Assembly: GCA_041920215.1 (NCBI GenBank)
Contig: JAYRSJ010000031.1
Span: 1-38,259, forward strand
From: JAYRSJ01 sp041920215
GTDB lineage: Bacteria > Pseudomonadota > Gammaproteobacteria > Burkholderiales > Burkholderiaceae_C
Length of the DNA stretch: 38,259 nt
Reading direction: 5' to 3'
Position numbers and translations under genes: made by a program. Below the pieces are notes generated by a model that was not told where the DNA came from, searched no databases, and saw nothing but the letters and a program-made list of their open reading frames with translations. Below, one piece after another: positions 1 through 8,108 of this stretch. Each line of letters starts with the position of its first letter. The stretch's first letter is position 1.

Positions 1-174
1 GGGAGGGCGGACGGCCGGGCGGCGCGCCGCCTTCCGACGGGCCTATGCTCGCGGCCCGAGCGGTGTGGGCCGAGCGCCGGCTGCGCTAGCGGCACCGCGC
101 GCCTCAGATCCCGCAACCGGTGCGGCCCGGCAGGATCTCGGTCAAGACCTGCATGACCTTGCCCTGGCGCCTCC

Positions 175-753
175 TCAGCTGGCCGCGGGCGCGTTGCCAG
201 CCTCGCGCAGCCGCCGGTAGACGAGCTCGGTGCAGGGCTCGCCCTTGAAGACGCTCTGCTGCACCAGGACCTGCTCGAAGCCGGCGCGCTCCAGCACGCG
301 GGCCGAAGGGCGGTTGCGGGCATCGGTGATGCCGCGCACCTCGCGGGCCTCCGTCAGCGCGAAGAGCAGCTCGGTCGCGGCGAGCGCCGCGCGCGTTGCG
401 TGGCCCTGGCCCTGCGCCGCGGCGCACAGGGTGAAGCCGATCTCGCCATAGCTGCGATCCTCGCTGAGAAACAGGCCCATATCGCCCAGCAGCGCATCGC
501 TCGCAGCATGGGCAATCGCCAGCTGTATCCAGCGGCCGCCGGTGGCAAACGTATCGCTGATGGTGAGGTCTTCTTGCATCTCGGCAATGAAGGCGCGGGC
601 CTCCTCAGCCGTCATCGGCGACCAGCCCTGGTAGCGGGCCAGCGCCGGGTCGGAACGATAGGCATGGAAGGCCGCGACATCCGCCGCGCGCAGCAGGCGC
701 AGGCTTGTCGCCTCACCCGAGCGCAGGGGCAGCAGGGCGCTGAGCGTGGCCAT
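175..753 (-). CDS. GNAT-family N-acetyltransferase (RimJ/RimL-like)
   Basis: The 192-residue product has the Acetyltransf_3 layout: an N-terminal LRLLRAADVAAFHAYRSDP segment, an acetyl-CoA pyrophosphate loop QGQGHA (about residues 114-119), and a C-terminal DARNRPSARVLERAGF motif (about 145-159) typical of RimJ/RimL-type enzymes. Family members transfer acetyl from acetyl-CoA to an amine, often a protein N-terminus; the substrate here cannot be read from sequence. The frame is open 25 codons further upstream, but the ATG at 753 has a purine-rich GAGAGAGAAC ribosome site just before it and starts where homology starts. It lies 43 bases downstream of the membrane-protein gene on the same strand and may be cotranscribed. 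Confidence 0.85.
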   Translation of the reverse strand: MATLSALLPLRSGEATSLRLLRAADVAAFHAYRSDPALARYQGWSPMTAEEARAFIAEMQEDLTISDTFATGGRWIQLAIAHAASDALLGDMGLFLSEDRSYGEIGFTLCAAAQGQGHATRAALAATELLFALTEAREVRGITDARNRPSARVLERAGFEQVLVQQSVFKGEPCTELVYRRLREAGNAPAAS

Positions 754-796
754 TACTCGTTCTCTCTCTTGCTCGCTTGTTTGTGCTCGGGGCTCA

Positions 797-1231
797 TCAC
801 AGCGCCGCCCACCGCGTGGCCAGGCCATGGGCGTGCAGCAGGCCGATCAGCAGGCAGATGCCTGAAGACACCAGCCAGAAGGTCAGCGAGTTTTCCGGGA
901 AGGCCGGCCGCAGCAGCGGAAAAGCCAGCGCCCGTGCCAGATACACCGCGGTGATGGCCAGCAGTGCCAGCCTGGTGAAGGGCAGCCGGGTGCCGATGAG
1001 GCCGGCGGCCGAGAAGGCATAGGCCGCCCACACCATCAGCACCACGCTGATCCCCAAGGTCATCAACGTGGGCTGCAGCCGGCCGGCCTCCACCGCCCGG
1101 GCCATCCGCTCGCCCGCGCCCATGAAGCGATAGGCCTGGGGGCCGATGGCGATGCAGGCCAGATGGGCTACAGCGGCAAGGGCGCTGAGGGTGCCGGCGA
1201 TCGCAAGGGAGAGGCTGAGGGGGTTAGGCAT
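797..1231 (-). CDS. four-helix integral membrane protein of unknown function
   Basis: The 144-residue protein has four hydrophobic segments (about residues 8-29, 54-75, 86-106 and 115-134) joined by short polar loops, so it should be an inner-membrane four-helix bundle. It carries no motif I recognise; small proteins of this shape are common and usually uncharacterised in Burkholderiales. A small loop between helices 1 and 2 (YRFMGAGERMARAVEAGR) is basic and probably cytoplasmic. It precedes the acetyltransferase gene on the same strand. The start is the ATG at 1231, the first in the frame. Confidence 0.75.
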   Translation of the reverse strand: MPNPLSLSLAIAGTLSALAAVAHLACIAIGPQAYRFMGAGERMARAVEAGRLQPTLMTLGISVVLMVWAAYAFSAAGLIGTRLPFTRLALLAITAVYLARALAFPLLRPAFPENSLTFWLVSSGICLLIGLLHAHGLATRWAAL

Positions 1232-1271
1232 GGGGCGACTTGCGGAGTGCTTTCGACAAAGAAACTAGGGG

Positions 1272-1450
1272 TTCAAGTTAAAGACCTGACCCCGGTGATG
1301 GTGACCCCGGTGATGGACGAGCTGAACGTCGGGAATGCTGGCGGACTGCTGGGGTCGTGCCTTTGATTTGAGTTCCCGTCGCCCTGCCCGACTGCAGGTG
1401 CCTGTCTCAGGCCCCAATCGATCAGGTCTTTGACCTTGTTGGGGACTCCC
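1272..1450. repeat. degenerate inverted-repeat (REP/MITE-like) element
   Basis: The left end TTCAAGTTAAAGACCTGACC (1272-1291) and the right end TCAGGTCTTTGACCTTG (1422-1438) are inverted copies: AAAGACCTGA is perfectly complementary over 10 bases and the flanking CAAG bases also match. Just inside the left arm a 13-base unit GACCCCGGTGATG occurs twice (1288-1300 and 1303-1315). The span is non-coding and noticeably less GC-rich than its surroundings. I recall AAAGACCTGACCCC-type ends from proteobacterial REP elements mobilised by Y1 (REP-associated tyrosine) transposases; no transposase is present, so this would be a non-autonomous remnant. Confidence 0.5.
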
Positions 1451-1461
1451 TTTACGCCTGG

Positions 1462-1920
1462 CTAGGCCGCATTTTCAAAGAGGCTGGCAACCGCTCTTGG
1501 CGTATCCAGCAATCGCTGAATTTGAGCGCCAAACCTCTGAATGTCCTCATAGGTCGCCATCAGCTCAAAGCTTGCTGAACCTCTGCTCTCAGGGCGCTGT
1601 TGCTCGTACCTCTCATCTTCGAGCCTCAAGTGAACTCCGATCCCGCCGGTGCTTCCTACCGGATAGACCCGAATCCCGAGCAGCACGTCTTTCAATCTGT
1701 GTGGCACGGCATGGGATTCCCAGTAGCCTCCCTCGAGTCGCAGTTCGGCGCCCGGCGCCAGCGGAAAGCAAGACTGCAGTTTGGCGCCAAAGGTCCGAAT
1801 CTCGCGTTCGCTAAACCAGGCTGCGCCAGCTCCCGAGAAGTGGCCACAACTGGCTGAAGCGCAGAGCTCACCCGTTCCATCGGTGTCCGGTTCGAAGCGA
1901 AGTTCAAGCTGTTGGTTCAT
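1462..1920 (-). CDS. conserved hypothetical protein, possible orphan immunity-type protein
   Basis: The 152-residue soluble product is not a family I can name. Visible features are an acidic N-terminus (EPDTDGTGEL), a central FSGAGAAWFSEREI stretch, LEGGYWE, a VYPVGSTGGIGVHLRLED beta-rich segment, and a C-terminal ELMATYEDIQRFGAQIQRLL helix. The order resembles small proteins I have seen beside polymorphic-toxin loci, where they act as immunity proteins, but that is only an impression. The start at 1920 (MNQQLELRF) is chosen because the 30 codons upstream look non-coding; a start at 2010 is possible. Codon use is less GC-biased than its neighbours, and an inverted-repeat element lies just downstream, so recent acquisition is plausible. 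Confidence 0.6.
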   Translation of the reverse strand: MNQQLELRFEPDTDGTGELCASASCGHFSGAGAAWFSEREIRTFGAKLQSCFPLAPGAELRLEGGYWESHAVPHRLKDVLLGIRVYPVGSTGGIGVHLRLEDERYEQQRPESRGSASFELMATYEDIQRFGAQIQRLLDTPRAVASLFENAA

Positions 1921-2126
1921 CGGGCTGACGTGAGGTGATTTGGGCGAGTTGATTTCATAGCAGGCATTGTGCGCGTCTTCGAGGTCCCTTGAGCCCGGCC
2001 GAACCCGCATTCAAGGGCTCCGTGAGCGCCTGGCCCGCGTCCCAGCGCCGCCCTCATCCTCTCCCCCGCTTCGGGCCAGCTTCTCGATGTTGTGCATCAG
2101 ATTTCCCTCGCCTACGCGCCGCCCCC
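1921..2126. other. intergenic stretch without a supported gene
   Basis: This gap separates two minus-strand genes. It contains a hairpin candidate, CCCTTGA (1986-1992) pairing with TCAAGGG (2011-2017) across an 18-base loop, which could end the Lrp-type regulator transcript, but there is no clear T-run. No open frame here has gene-like codon use. Confidence 0.35.
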
Positions 2127-2642
2127 TCAGATCGCCAACGCCGTCGTGCTTTTCACCTCTTCCATCACCGCATAAGTGCGCGTCTCGCGCACGCCGGGCA
2201 GGGTCCAGATCACGCTGCCGATGAATTCGCGGTAATGGCCCATATCGGCCACGCGGGTCTTCAAGAGGTAATCAAAACCGCCGGCCACCAGATGGCATTC
2301 CAGAATTTCGGGGCGGGCCTGGACGGCGGCCTTGAAGTTGTCCATCACGTCCTGCACCGTGCGGTCCAGCAGGATCTCGATGAAGACCAGCATGGCCGCG
2401 CCCAGCTTGGCCGGGTTGAGCCGGGCCTCGTAGCCCAGGATATAGCCCTCGCGGGTCAGACGCTTGACCCGCTCCAGCACCGCGGTGGGCGATAGATGCA
2501 CCGCCTCAGCCAGCTTCAGATTGGAGATGCGCCCATCGGCCTGCAGCACGCGCAGGATGCGCGCATCGATCTTGTCCAGGCCGGACGCGTCCGCAGGGCT
2601 GTGGTGCTTGCTGCTGCTGGTGGTGGAGGTGCTGGTGTTCAT
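2127..2642 (-). CDS. Lrp/AsnC-family regulator, probable controller of putA
   Basis: The 171-residue protein starts with a Ser/Thr-rich tail, then an Lrp-type helix-turn-helix (LDKIDARILRVLQADGRISNLKLAEAVHLSPTAVLERVKRL in outline) and a C-terminal RAM ligand-binding domain containing ILECHLVAGGFDYLLKTRV and a LPGVRETRTYAVMEEVK end. It is transcribed divergently from putA, 97 bases away. In Agrobacterium and relatives an Lrp-family protein (PutR) in this position activates putA in response to proline, so the same role is inferred. The PutA here has no DNA-binding domain of its own, which fits a separate regulator. The start is the ATG at 2642; the frame stays open upstream into the promoter gap. 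Confidence 0.9.
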   Translation of the reverse strand: MNTSTSTTSSSKHHSPADASGLDKIDARILRVLQADGRISNLKLAEAVHLSPTAVLERVKRLTREGYILGYEARLNPAKLGAAMLVFIEILLDRTVQDVMDNFKAAVQARPEILECHLVAGGFDYLLKTRVADMGHYREFIGSVIWTLPGVRETRTYAVMEEVKSTTALAI

Positions 2643-2739
2643 GGATTTTTCACTAGGGCGGCGTCGATCTTCGGAATTTAATGCAAGGGGCTCGGTCATA
2701 AAGTCCGGATCTTCGCTAGTGCGCCGTCCGGACCACGCC
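2643..2739. promoter_or_regulatory. divergent lrp-putA control region with repeated elements
   Basis: The gap is AT-richer than its flanks. An 8-base direct repeat GATCTTCG occurs at 2666-2673 and 2708-2715, 42 bases apart, close to four helical turns. CACTAG (2651-2656) and CTAGTG (2716-2721) form an inverted pair around them. Lrp proteins bind as octamers to sites phased on one DNA face, so these repeats are reasonable operator candidates. No experimentally known consensus was matched. Confidence 0.4.
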
Positions 2740-5700
2740 ATGAACACCTTCGCCCTGCCGCCCGAAACCCCCCGCCTGCCCAGCCCCTACCGCGCCGAGG
2801 CGCCGGTGGTCGAGGCCCTGGCGGCCAGCCTGCAGACCGCGGCCGGCGGGCCCGACTGGCCGGCGGTGATCGCCACGGCCGCGCCCTGGGTGGAGCAGGT
2901 GCGCGGCAACCCGGCGCCGTTCTGGGCGATGGAGTCGCTGCTGCGCGAGTACCCGATCACCAGCAGCGAGGGCCTGGCGCTGATGCGTCTGGCCGAGGCC
3001 CTGCTACGCGTGCCCGATGCGCCCACCGCGATCGCGCTGACCGCCGACCAGCTGGGCCGGGCCGATTTCGACGGCGACTCGGAAGGCCCGCACAGGATGC
3101 TGGCCAGCCTCTCGGCCTCGGCCATCTCGCTGTCCAAGAAATTTCTGCCCGATGCCGAGGGCTCGGGCGGCCTGCTGACCCGGCTGGGGGCGCAGACGGT
3201 GGTGGCGGCCACGGTGCGCGCGATCCAGCTGCTGGGCCGGCAGTTCGTGCTGGGCCGCCATATCGGCGAAGCCATGGCCGAGGCCGACAGCGCCCGGCGC
3301 AGCCAGGCCCAGCTGCGCTTCAGCTACGACATGCTGGGCGAGGGCGCCCGCACCGAGGCCGATGCGCAGCGCTACCACGCCGCCTACCTGGCCGCGATCG
3401 CGGCGATCGCCACCGGCCGCCGGGCCCTGCCCAAGGAGGTCGGGCCCGAGGGCTCGGACGGCATCTCGATCAAGCTCAGCGCGCTGTTCTCGCGCTACGA
3501 GGTGCTGCAGCGCGAGCGCGTCTTTGCCGAGCTGCTGCCGCGCGTCTGGCAGCTGGTCGAGAAGGCCGCCCAGGCCGACATCAACCTGACCATCGATGCC
3601 GAGGAGGTCGACCGGCTCGAGCTCTCGCTCGATGTGCTGGAGGCGCTGGCCCAGCGCATTGCCGCGCATTTCCCGCAGTGGCGCGGCTTCGGCCTGGCGG
3701 TGCAGGCCTACCAGACCCGCGCGCTGGACGTGGTCAACGAGGTGGCGGCCATCGCCCGCCGGCATGGCCTGCGCTTTATGGTGCGCCTGGTCAAGGGCGC
3801 CTACTGGGACGGCGAGATCAAGCGCGCCCAGGAGCTGGGCCTGGCGGCCTATCCGGTCTTCACCCACAAGCAGCACACCGATGTGTCCTATCTGGCCTGC
3901 GCCCGCGCGCTGCTGGGCCATGCCGATGTGATCTACCCGCAGTTCGCCAGCCACAACGCCGGCACCATCGCCGCCATCGTGCAGATGGCGCGGGTTGCGG
4001 GGGCGCCCTTCGAGATGCAGCGCCTGCACGGCATGGGCGAGGGCGTCTACCGCGAGGTGCTGAAGGACACCAGCATTCCCTGCCGCGTCTATGCGCCGGT
4101 GGGCGAGCACCGCGACCTCTTGGCCTATCTGGTGCGCCGCCTGCTGGAGAACGGTGCCAACAGCTCCTTCGTCCACCAGCTGGCCGACCCCACGGTGGCG
4201 CCGGCCGAGCTGCTGGCCTCGCCGCTGGAGCAGCTGCAGCGCCACAGCTCGCAGCCGCTGCCGCCCGATCTGTACCGCGACGCCCAGGGCCGCGGCCGCG
4301 CCAATTCCAGCGGCGCCGACCTGGCCGACCCGCAGCAGCGCGCGCCACTGCTGCAGGCCCTGGCCGAGGCGCGGCTGCAGACCGTGCCCGAGGCCCTGGC
4401 TGCCGATGTGGAGGCCGCGATGGCGCGCCTGGCCGCCGGCTTCCCGGCCTGGAACGCCCGGCCGCTGGCGCAGCGCGCCGCGGCGCTGCGCCACGCCGCT
4501 GACGCACTCGATGCGCGGCTGCCGGAGTTCTGCGCGCTGCTGGTCAAGGAGGCCTGCAAGACCCTGGGCGACTGCATCGCCGAGGTGCGCGAGGCGGTGG
4601 ACTTCCTGCGCTACTACGCCGACGAGGCCGAGAGCCTGGGCGATATGCAGGGCCGCGGCGTCTTCGTCTGCATCAGCCCCTGGAACTTCCCGCTGGCCAT
4701 CTTCGTCGGCCAGGTGGCGGCGGCCCTGGTGGCGGGCAATGCGGTGGCGGCCAAGCCGGCCGAGCAGACCCCCTATGTGGCGCTGCGCATGGTGCAGCTG
4801 CTGCACGAGGCCGGCGTGCCGCCGGACGCGCTGCAGCTGCTGCACGGCCCCGGCGAGACGGTGGGCGCCGGCCTGGTGGCCAATGCGCGCAGCGCCGGCG
4901 TCTGCTTCACCGGCTCCACCCAGGTGGCCCAGATCATCAACCGCACGCTGGCCGCCAAGGCCCAGGCGCCGCTGCCGCTGATCGCCGAGACCGGCGGCAT
5001 CAATGCGATGCTGGTCGATTCGACCGCGCTGCCCGAGCAGGTGATCGACGCGGTGGTGCAGAGCGCCTTCCGCTCGGCCGGCCAGCGCTGCTCGGCGCTG
5101 CGCCTGCTGTGCGTGCACGAGAGCATTGCCGACGGCCTGATCGAGATGCTGGCCGGCGCGATGCGCGAGCTGTGGGTCGGCAATCCGGCCGATCTGGCCA
5201 CCGATGTGGGCCCGGTGATCGATGCCGAGGCCTTCGACAACATCAGCCGCCATGTCGAGCGCCTGAAGCGCGAGGCGCGGCTGATCCACGAGGCGCCGGT
5301 GCATGAGCAGCAGGCCCGCCTGATCCGGCCGGTGGCCTTCGAGATCCAGCGCATCGACCAGCTGGGCACCGAGATCTTCGGCCCGGTACTGCATGTGCTG
5401 CGCTGGGGCGGCGAGCCCGAGGCGGTGCTGGCCCAGATCAATGCCCTGGGCTATGGCCTGACGCTGGGCATCCAGACCCGCATCGACAGCCGCGCCCAGC
5501 GTCTGGCGGCGGCGGCCCGCATCGGCAATGTCTATGTCAACCGCAACATCATCGGCGCGGTGGTGGGCGTGCAGCCCTTTGGCGGCGAGGGCCTGTCGGG
5601 CACCGGCCCCAAGGCCGGCGGGCCCATGTATCTGCGCCGCTTCGCGGCCGTGCCGGCGGCGGACCTGCCGGCCCAGGCCGCGCCCGCCGGGGCCAGTGCC

Positions 5701-6369
5701 GGCGCCGCCGCGCCGGCACCCCGGCCGGACGCGCTGCGCCAGGCCCAGGGGGCATGGGCGGCCACGCCGCTGGAGCGCCGCGTGGCCCTGATCGGCCGGG
5801 CTGCCGCCAGCCTGGACGCCGCCAGCGCCGACCTGCTGCAGGCCCTGGCCGCCCAGGCCGCGCAAGACCTGGCCCCGCGCCAGCTGCCGGGCCCCACCGG
5901 CGAGAGCAATGAGCTGCGCAGCCATGGCCGCGGTGTCTTCCTTGCGCTGGGCCGCGGCGCCGCGCCGCGCGGCCTGGCCGGTGCGGTGGGCAGCGCGCTC
6001 TTGGCCGGCAACAGCCTGGCCCTGCTGGTCGATGCGGCCAGCGCGCCCGCCGCGCGCACGCTGGTGCAGGCCCTGCAGCAGGCCGGTGTGCCCGCGCAGG
6101 CGCTGCAGCTGGGCGAGGGCCTGGACGGCCTGGACGCCTGGCTGGCCAGCGAGGCGCTGGCCGGTGTGGTGCTGGCCGGCGGCGATGCCGCCCAGGCCGG
6201 CGCGCTGCAGCGCCAGCTGGCCCAGCGCCGCGGCGCCATCCTGCCGCTGATCGCTGTCGACGAGGCCTGCTGCCCGCGCCAGCTCTACCGCTTCGCGGCC
6301 GAGCAGACGCTGACCATCAACACCGCGGCGGCCGGTGGCAACGCGGCCCTGCTGGCGGGCGGGCACTGA
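2740..6369 (+). CDS. putA: bifunctional proline dehydrogenase / L-glutamate gamma-semialdehyde dehydrogenase (type B PutA)
   Basis: The 1209-residue enzyme oxidises proline to glutamate at the inner membrane with FAD and NAD. The PRODH barrel spans about residues 170-480 and shows DGISIKLSAL, LTIDAEEVDRLELSLDV, VKGAYWDGEIKRA and the substrate-binding YLVRRLLENGANSSF. The aldehyde dehydrogenase domain (about 560-1000) has catalytic Cys784 in SAGQRCSAL and Glu750 in AETGGINA. A C-terminal aldehyde-dehydrogenase-superfamily domain (about 1020-1209) ends in the conserved TINTAAAGGNAALL motif, which defines the longer type B enzymes. It lacks the N-terminal ribbon-helix-helix domain of trifunctional PutA. 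The frame is open from 2464, but the ATG at 2740 begins the family-like PSPYRAEAPVVEAL sequence and clears the divergent regulator. Confidence 0.97.
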   Translation: MNTFALPPETPRLPSPYRAEAPVVEALAASLQTAAGGPDWPAVIATAAPWVEQVRGNPAPFWAMESLLREYPITSSEGLALMRLAEALLRVPDAPTAIALTADQLGRADFDGDSEGPHRMLASLSASAISLSKKFLPDAEGSGGLLTRLGAQTVVAATVRAIQLLGRQFVLGRHIGEAMAEADSARRSQAQLRFSYDMLGEGARTEADAQRYHAAYLAAIAAIATGRRALPKEVGPEGSDGISIKLSALFSRYEVLQRERVFAELLPRVWQLVEKAAQADINLTIDAEEVDRLELSLDVLEALAQRIAAHFPQWRGFGLAVQAYQTRALDVVNEVAAIARRHGLRFMVRLVKGAYWDGEIKRAQELGLAAYPVFTHKQHTDVSYLACARALLGHADVIYPQFASHNAGTIAAIVQMARVAGAPFEMQRLHGMGEGVYREVLKDTSIPCRVYAPVGEHRDLLAYLVRRLLENGANSSFVHQLADPTVAPAELLASPLEQLQRHSSQPLPPDLYRDAQGRGRANSSGADLADPQQRAPLLQALAEARLQTVPEALAADVEAAMARLAAGFPAWNARPLAQRAAALRHAADALDARLPEFCALLVKEACKTLGDCIAEVREAVDFLRYYADEAESLGDMQGRGVFVCISPWNFPLAIFVGQVAAALVAGNAVAAKPAEQTPYVALRMVQLLHEAGVPPDALQLLHGPGETVGAGLVANARSAGVCFTGSTQVAQIINRTLAAKAQAPLPLIAETGGINAMLVDSTALPEQVIDAVVQSAFRSAGQRCSALRLLCVHESIADGLIEMLAGAMRELWVGNPADLATDVGPVIDAEAFDNISRHVERLKREARLIHEAPVHEQQARLIRPVAFEIQRIDQLGTEIFGPVLHVLRWGGEPEAVLAQINALGYGLTLGIQTRIDSRAQRLAAAARIGNVYVNRNIIGAVVGVQPFGGEGLSGTGPKAGGPMYLRRFAAVPAADLPAQAAPAGASAGAAAPAPRPDALRQAQGAWAATPLERRVALIGRAAASLDAASADLLQALAAQAAQDLAPRQLPGPTGESNELRSHGRGVFLALGRGAAPRGLAGAVGSALLAGNSLALLVDAASAPAARTLVQALQQAGVPAQALQLGEGLDGLDAWLASEALAGVVLAGGDAAQAGALQRQLAQRRGAILPLIAVDEACCPRQLYRFAAEQTLTINTAAAGGNAALLAGGH

Positions 6370-6439
6370 GCGCGGCGGCGGCCGGGCCGCTGCGGCTAGG
6401 ATGGCGGCCGCAGCCGCAACCGCGGCGGCCGCCCCCACC

Positions 6440-8095
6440 ATGTACGCGAACCATTTCGGCCTGCAGCAAGAGCCCTTCTCGATAGCGCCGGACCCGCGCT
6501 ATCTGTTCATGAGCGAGCGCCATCGCGAGGCCCTCGCCCACCTGCTCTATGGGGCGCAGGGCGGCGGCGGCTTCGTGCTGCTGACCGGCGAGATCGGCGC
6601 CGGCAAGACCCTGGTGTGCCGCTGCTTTCTGCAGCAGATCCCGGCGCATTGCCGGGTGGCCTATATCTTCAACCCCAAGCTGACGGTGCGCGAGCTGCTG
6701 CGCACCATCTGCGAGGAGTTCGGCATTGCGCTGCCGGCCGGCGGCGCCGCCGGGGTCGAGACCCGCAAGCCCTATATCGACGCGATCAACGCCTTCCTGC
6801 TGCGCAGCCATGCCCAGGGCCACAGCAATGTGCTGATCATCGACGAGGCGCAGAACCTCTCGGCCCCGGTGCTGGAGCAGCTGCGCCTGCTGACCAATCT
6901 GGAGACGCCCGAGCGCAAGCTGCTGCAGATCATGCTGATCGGCCAGCCCGAGCTGCGCCAGATGCTGGCCGCGCCCGAGCTGGAGCAGCTGGCCCAGCGG
7001 GTGATCGCCCGCTACCACCTGGGCCCGCTGGGCCCCGCCGAGACCGCCGACTATGTGCGCCACCGCCTGGGCGTGGCCGGCCTCGCGGGCACGGCCCAGC
7101 CCTTCGAGGCCGGCGCGCTGCGCGAGCTGCACCGGCTGACGCGCGGCGTGCCGCGCCGCATCAATCTGCTGTGCGACCGCGCGCTGCTGGGTGCCTATGC
7201 GCGCGGCGCGCGCCAGGTCGACCGCGCCACGCTGCGCCAGGCGGCGGCCGAGGTCTTCGATGCCGCGCCGCCAGCCTCCGCCGGCCGGCGGCGCTGGCCG
7301 CGCCGGCTGCTCGCCGGTGGCGCCGGCGCGGCCCTGCTGGGCGCTGGCGCCTGGCTGGCGCTGGCCCAGCAGACGGCAGCGCCGCCGCCGCCCGGCCCGG
7401 TGGCCCAGGTCACCGGCGTGCCTACCGCTGCGCCCATCGCCGCGCCAATTGCCGCACCCCCGGCGGTGCAGGAGGTGCCGGCGATCAGCCTGGCCTGGGG
7501 CCGCGAGGCCGATGCCTGGCGCGATCTGGCGCGCCGCTGGGGCCAGGTCTTGCCCACCGAGGCGGGCGATGAGCCACCCTGCCAGGCCCTGCAGCGCCAG
7601 CCGGCGCCGGGCCTGCAATGCTTCCGCAGCAGCGCGGGCCTGGGCCTGCTGCGCCTGCTGGACCGGCCGGCCATTCTGACCCTGCGCGATGCGGCCGGCC
7701 GGGCCTCCCATGTGAGCCTGCTGGGCCTGGACGAGCGCCATGCCCTGGTGCAGGCCGGCGAGCAGCGGCAGCGCGTGCCGTTGCTGGCCCTGGGCCGGCA
7801 ATGGCAGGGCGAGTTCCAGACCCTCTGGCGGGTGCCGCCGGCCTACCAGGGGCAGGTCTTGCCGGGGCCGGGGCTGGACTGGCTGGGCCAGCAGCTGGCC
7901 CGGGTCTTCGACGAGGCGCCGCCGCGCGGCCCGCAGATCGACGATGCGGCGCTGCGCGCCCGCGTGGCCGCCTTCCAGCGCGCCCAGGGCCTGCGCAGCG
8001 ACGGGCGGGCCGGCCCGATCACGCTGATGCAGCTCAACCGCGTGGCCGGCGCGGCCGAGCCGCGCCTGCAGCCGCCGCCCACCCCCTCTCGCTGA
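6440..8095 (+). CDS. gspA: GspA/ExeA-type AAA ATPase of type II secretion assembly
   Basis: The 551-residue product has a cytoplasmic AAA ATPase domain (about 1-275) starting MYANHFGLQQEPFSIAPDP, with Walker A GEIGAGKT (50-57) and Walker B VLIIDEAQ (131-138). A single membrane helix follows near 289-308, then a Pro/Ala-rich linker. The periplasmic part ends in a peptidoglycan-binding-like repeat (about 485-545, AFQRAQGLRSDGRAGPITLMQLNRV). In Aeromonas ExeA works with ExeB to pass the secretin through the peptidoglycan. The gspB gene follows 13 bases later. The ATG at 6440 is chosen over an upstream start at 6335 because the preceding residues are low-complexity Ala/Gly and overlap the end of putA. 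Confidence 0.93.
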   Translation: MYANHFGLQQEPFSIAPDPRYLFMSERHREALAHLLYGAQGGGGFVLLTGEIGAGKTLVCRCFLQQIPAHCRVAYIFNPKLTVRELLRTICEEFGIALPAGGAAGVETRKPYIDAINAFLLRSHAQGHSNVLIIDEAQNLSAPVLEQLRLLTNLETPERKLLQIMLIGQPELRQMLAAPELEQLAQRVIARYHLGPLGPAETADYVRHRLGVAGLAGTAQPFEAGALRELHRLTRGVPRRINLLCDRALLGAYARGARQVDRATLRQAAAEVFDAAPPASAGRRRWPRRLLAGGAGAALLGAGAWLALAQQTAAPPPPGPVAQVTGVPTAAPIAAPIAAPPAVQEVPAISLAWGREADAWRDLARRWGQVLPTEAGDEPPCQALQRQPAPGLQCFRSSAGLGLLRLLDRPAILTLRDAAGRASHVSLLGLDERHALVQAGEQRQRVPLLALGRQWQGEFQTLWRVPPAYQGQVLPGPGLDWLGQQLARVFDEAPPRGPQIDDAALRARVAAFQRAQGLRSDGRAGPITLMQLNRVAGAAEPRLQPPPTPSR

Positions 8096-8108
8096 GAAGG
8101 CCGCCGCC

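Noticed and set aside
104..154. Minus-strand 16-codon frame MQVLTEILPGRTGCGI near the left edge
   Set aside because: A GAGGAGG lies 15 bases before the ATG, but that spacing is too long, the frame is tiny, and no family is recognisable; the longer frame around it is antisense to the acetyltransferase.
1..174. Possible RNA gene or terminator at the left edge
   Set aside because: CCGCA/TGCGG forms a small hairpin near 111-125, but nothing else supports a structured RNA.
3004..6441. Long minus-strand open frame of 1145 codons opposite putA
   Set aside because: It is a GC-skew shadow: composition is Gly/Ala/Arg/Gln/His-rich, without recognisable domains, and it mirrors the real putA codons.
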